Below, in pieces: positions 63,950 through 64,000 of a DNA stretch of 64,000 bases (its first letter is position 1; every line of letters starts with the position of its first letter). The stretch spans positions 62,001-126,000 of the forward strand of contig NZ_SAXY01000012.1 of NCBI RefSeq assembly GCF_008016535.1, read 5' to 3'. A program made the position numbers and the translations under genes. The DNA comes from Brachyspira pilosicoli (GTDB lineage Bacteria; Spirochaetota; Brachyspiria; Brachyspirales; Brachyspiraceae). The notes below the pieces were generated by a model. The model was not told the DNA's origin. It was given only the letters and a program-made list of their open reading frames with translations, and did no database searches.

Positions 63950-64000
63950 GAATCAAATATAAGAGCAGCATCATTAGAGATATTTTTTTCTTCTATCTTC
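63820..64000 (-). pseudogene. Enzyme I/DhaM-like fragment, antisense, broken at ~63871
   Basis: The minus strand from the right edge reads KIEEKNISNDAALIFDSHL, SMLLDEAVINDVDSLLDTSK, HTA. It matches the DhaM EI module (NDEALIFDSHLTMLLDEAVIDDVDNLLETSKHTA) encoded at about 60775-60900. The DNA is also highly similar. The match ends near 63871; the frame then runs through unrelated sequence to TGA at 63820-63822. The gene of origin would continue to the right of the window. Confidence 0.65.

Noticed and set aside
1-64000. tRNA, rRNA, riboswitch or origin of replication
   Set aside because: No cloverleaf, conserved rRNA block, known riboswitch core or DnaA-box cluster was recognised in the intergenic regions by eye.

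Overview
The window is a strongly A+T-rich bacterial chromosome segment. It carries many signal-peptide or lipoprotein genes, small beta-barrel-like outer-membrane proteins, ankyrin-repeat proteins, an LOS-type heptose epimerase (hldD) and a Lol lipoprotein-sorting pair. Together these suggest a diderm host, most like the spirochaete genus Brachyspira. This is an inference from gene content and composition; no database search was run. No rRNA, tRNA or CRISPR array was seen.

Layout. 1-1.7 kb: 5' part of dnaJ, a small membrane-anchored J protein and a YoaK-type membrane protein (minus strand). 1.7-2.7 kb: an IS481-like transposase. 2.8-8.1 kb (plus): a beta-barrel protein, a tandem flavodoxin, an unreported-looking 51-residue ORF, a secreted ankyrin protein, scpA and a DMT exporter. 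8.1-11.1 kb: an accessory island with an Rrf2 regulator diverging from a zinc-macrodomain plus class M sirtuin (SirTM) operon, followed by a frameshifted NAD(P)-binding gene. Four copies of one inverted-repeat operator tie these transcription units into a small regulon. 11.1-14.1 kb: secA. 14.3-16.9 kb: a CsgG/LpoB-like gene and an FtsB/DivIC-like gene. 16.9-20.9 kb: lolD, lolC/E, a Ca/Na antiporter. 21-25.9 kb: a YbjQ protein, a LOG protein, a YfhO-like giant membrane protein. 25.9-32.3 kb (minus): hldD, murG, ftsW, glgC, two paralogous lipoproteins. 32.4-38.2 kb (plus): a rhodanese lipoprotein, polA, a HAD phosphatase, a TPR protein, a diguanylate cyclase. 39.5-45.2 kb: a 1,917-residue alpha-2-macroglobulin. 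45.4-48.3 kb: a sialidase-fold protein, and an outer-membrane protein whose leader holds eleven 7-bp tandem repeats. 48.3-50.4 kb: an Obg GTPase fused in frame to a radical SAM protein. 50.5-56.3 kb: rnc, rpe, a response regulator, gltX, then an HD protein, a nicotinamidase-like protein without its catalytic Cys, ogt and an acetyltransferase. 56.9-60.3 kb: a SpoU/TrmH methyltransferase, galE and ankyrin proteins. 60.4-63.5 kb: the dhaKLM dihydroxyacetone phosphotransfer operon. At 63.66-64 kb a broken secreted-protein gene runs into an antisense copy of a dhaM/Enzyme I-like segment, which looks like a recombination joint.

The most interesting points are: the SirTM/macrodomain regulon with its TTGTAAT-N7-ATTACAA operators and no GcvH-L/LplA2 neighbours; the Obg-radical SAM fusion; the heptad-repeat leader of the outer-membrane protein gene; the Cys-to-Ala nicotinamidase; the joint at the right end; and a family of dispersed intergenic repeats with CAACTTTTT stem-loops at 19.0 kb and 56.4-56.8 kb. 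Three stretches longer than 300 bases have no gene (18928-19305, 39038-39459, 56313-56883), and all three hold these repeats or related GC-richer motifs.
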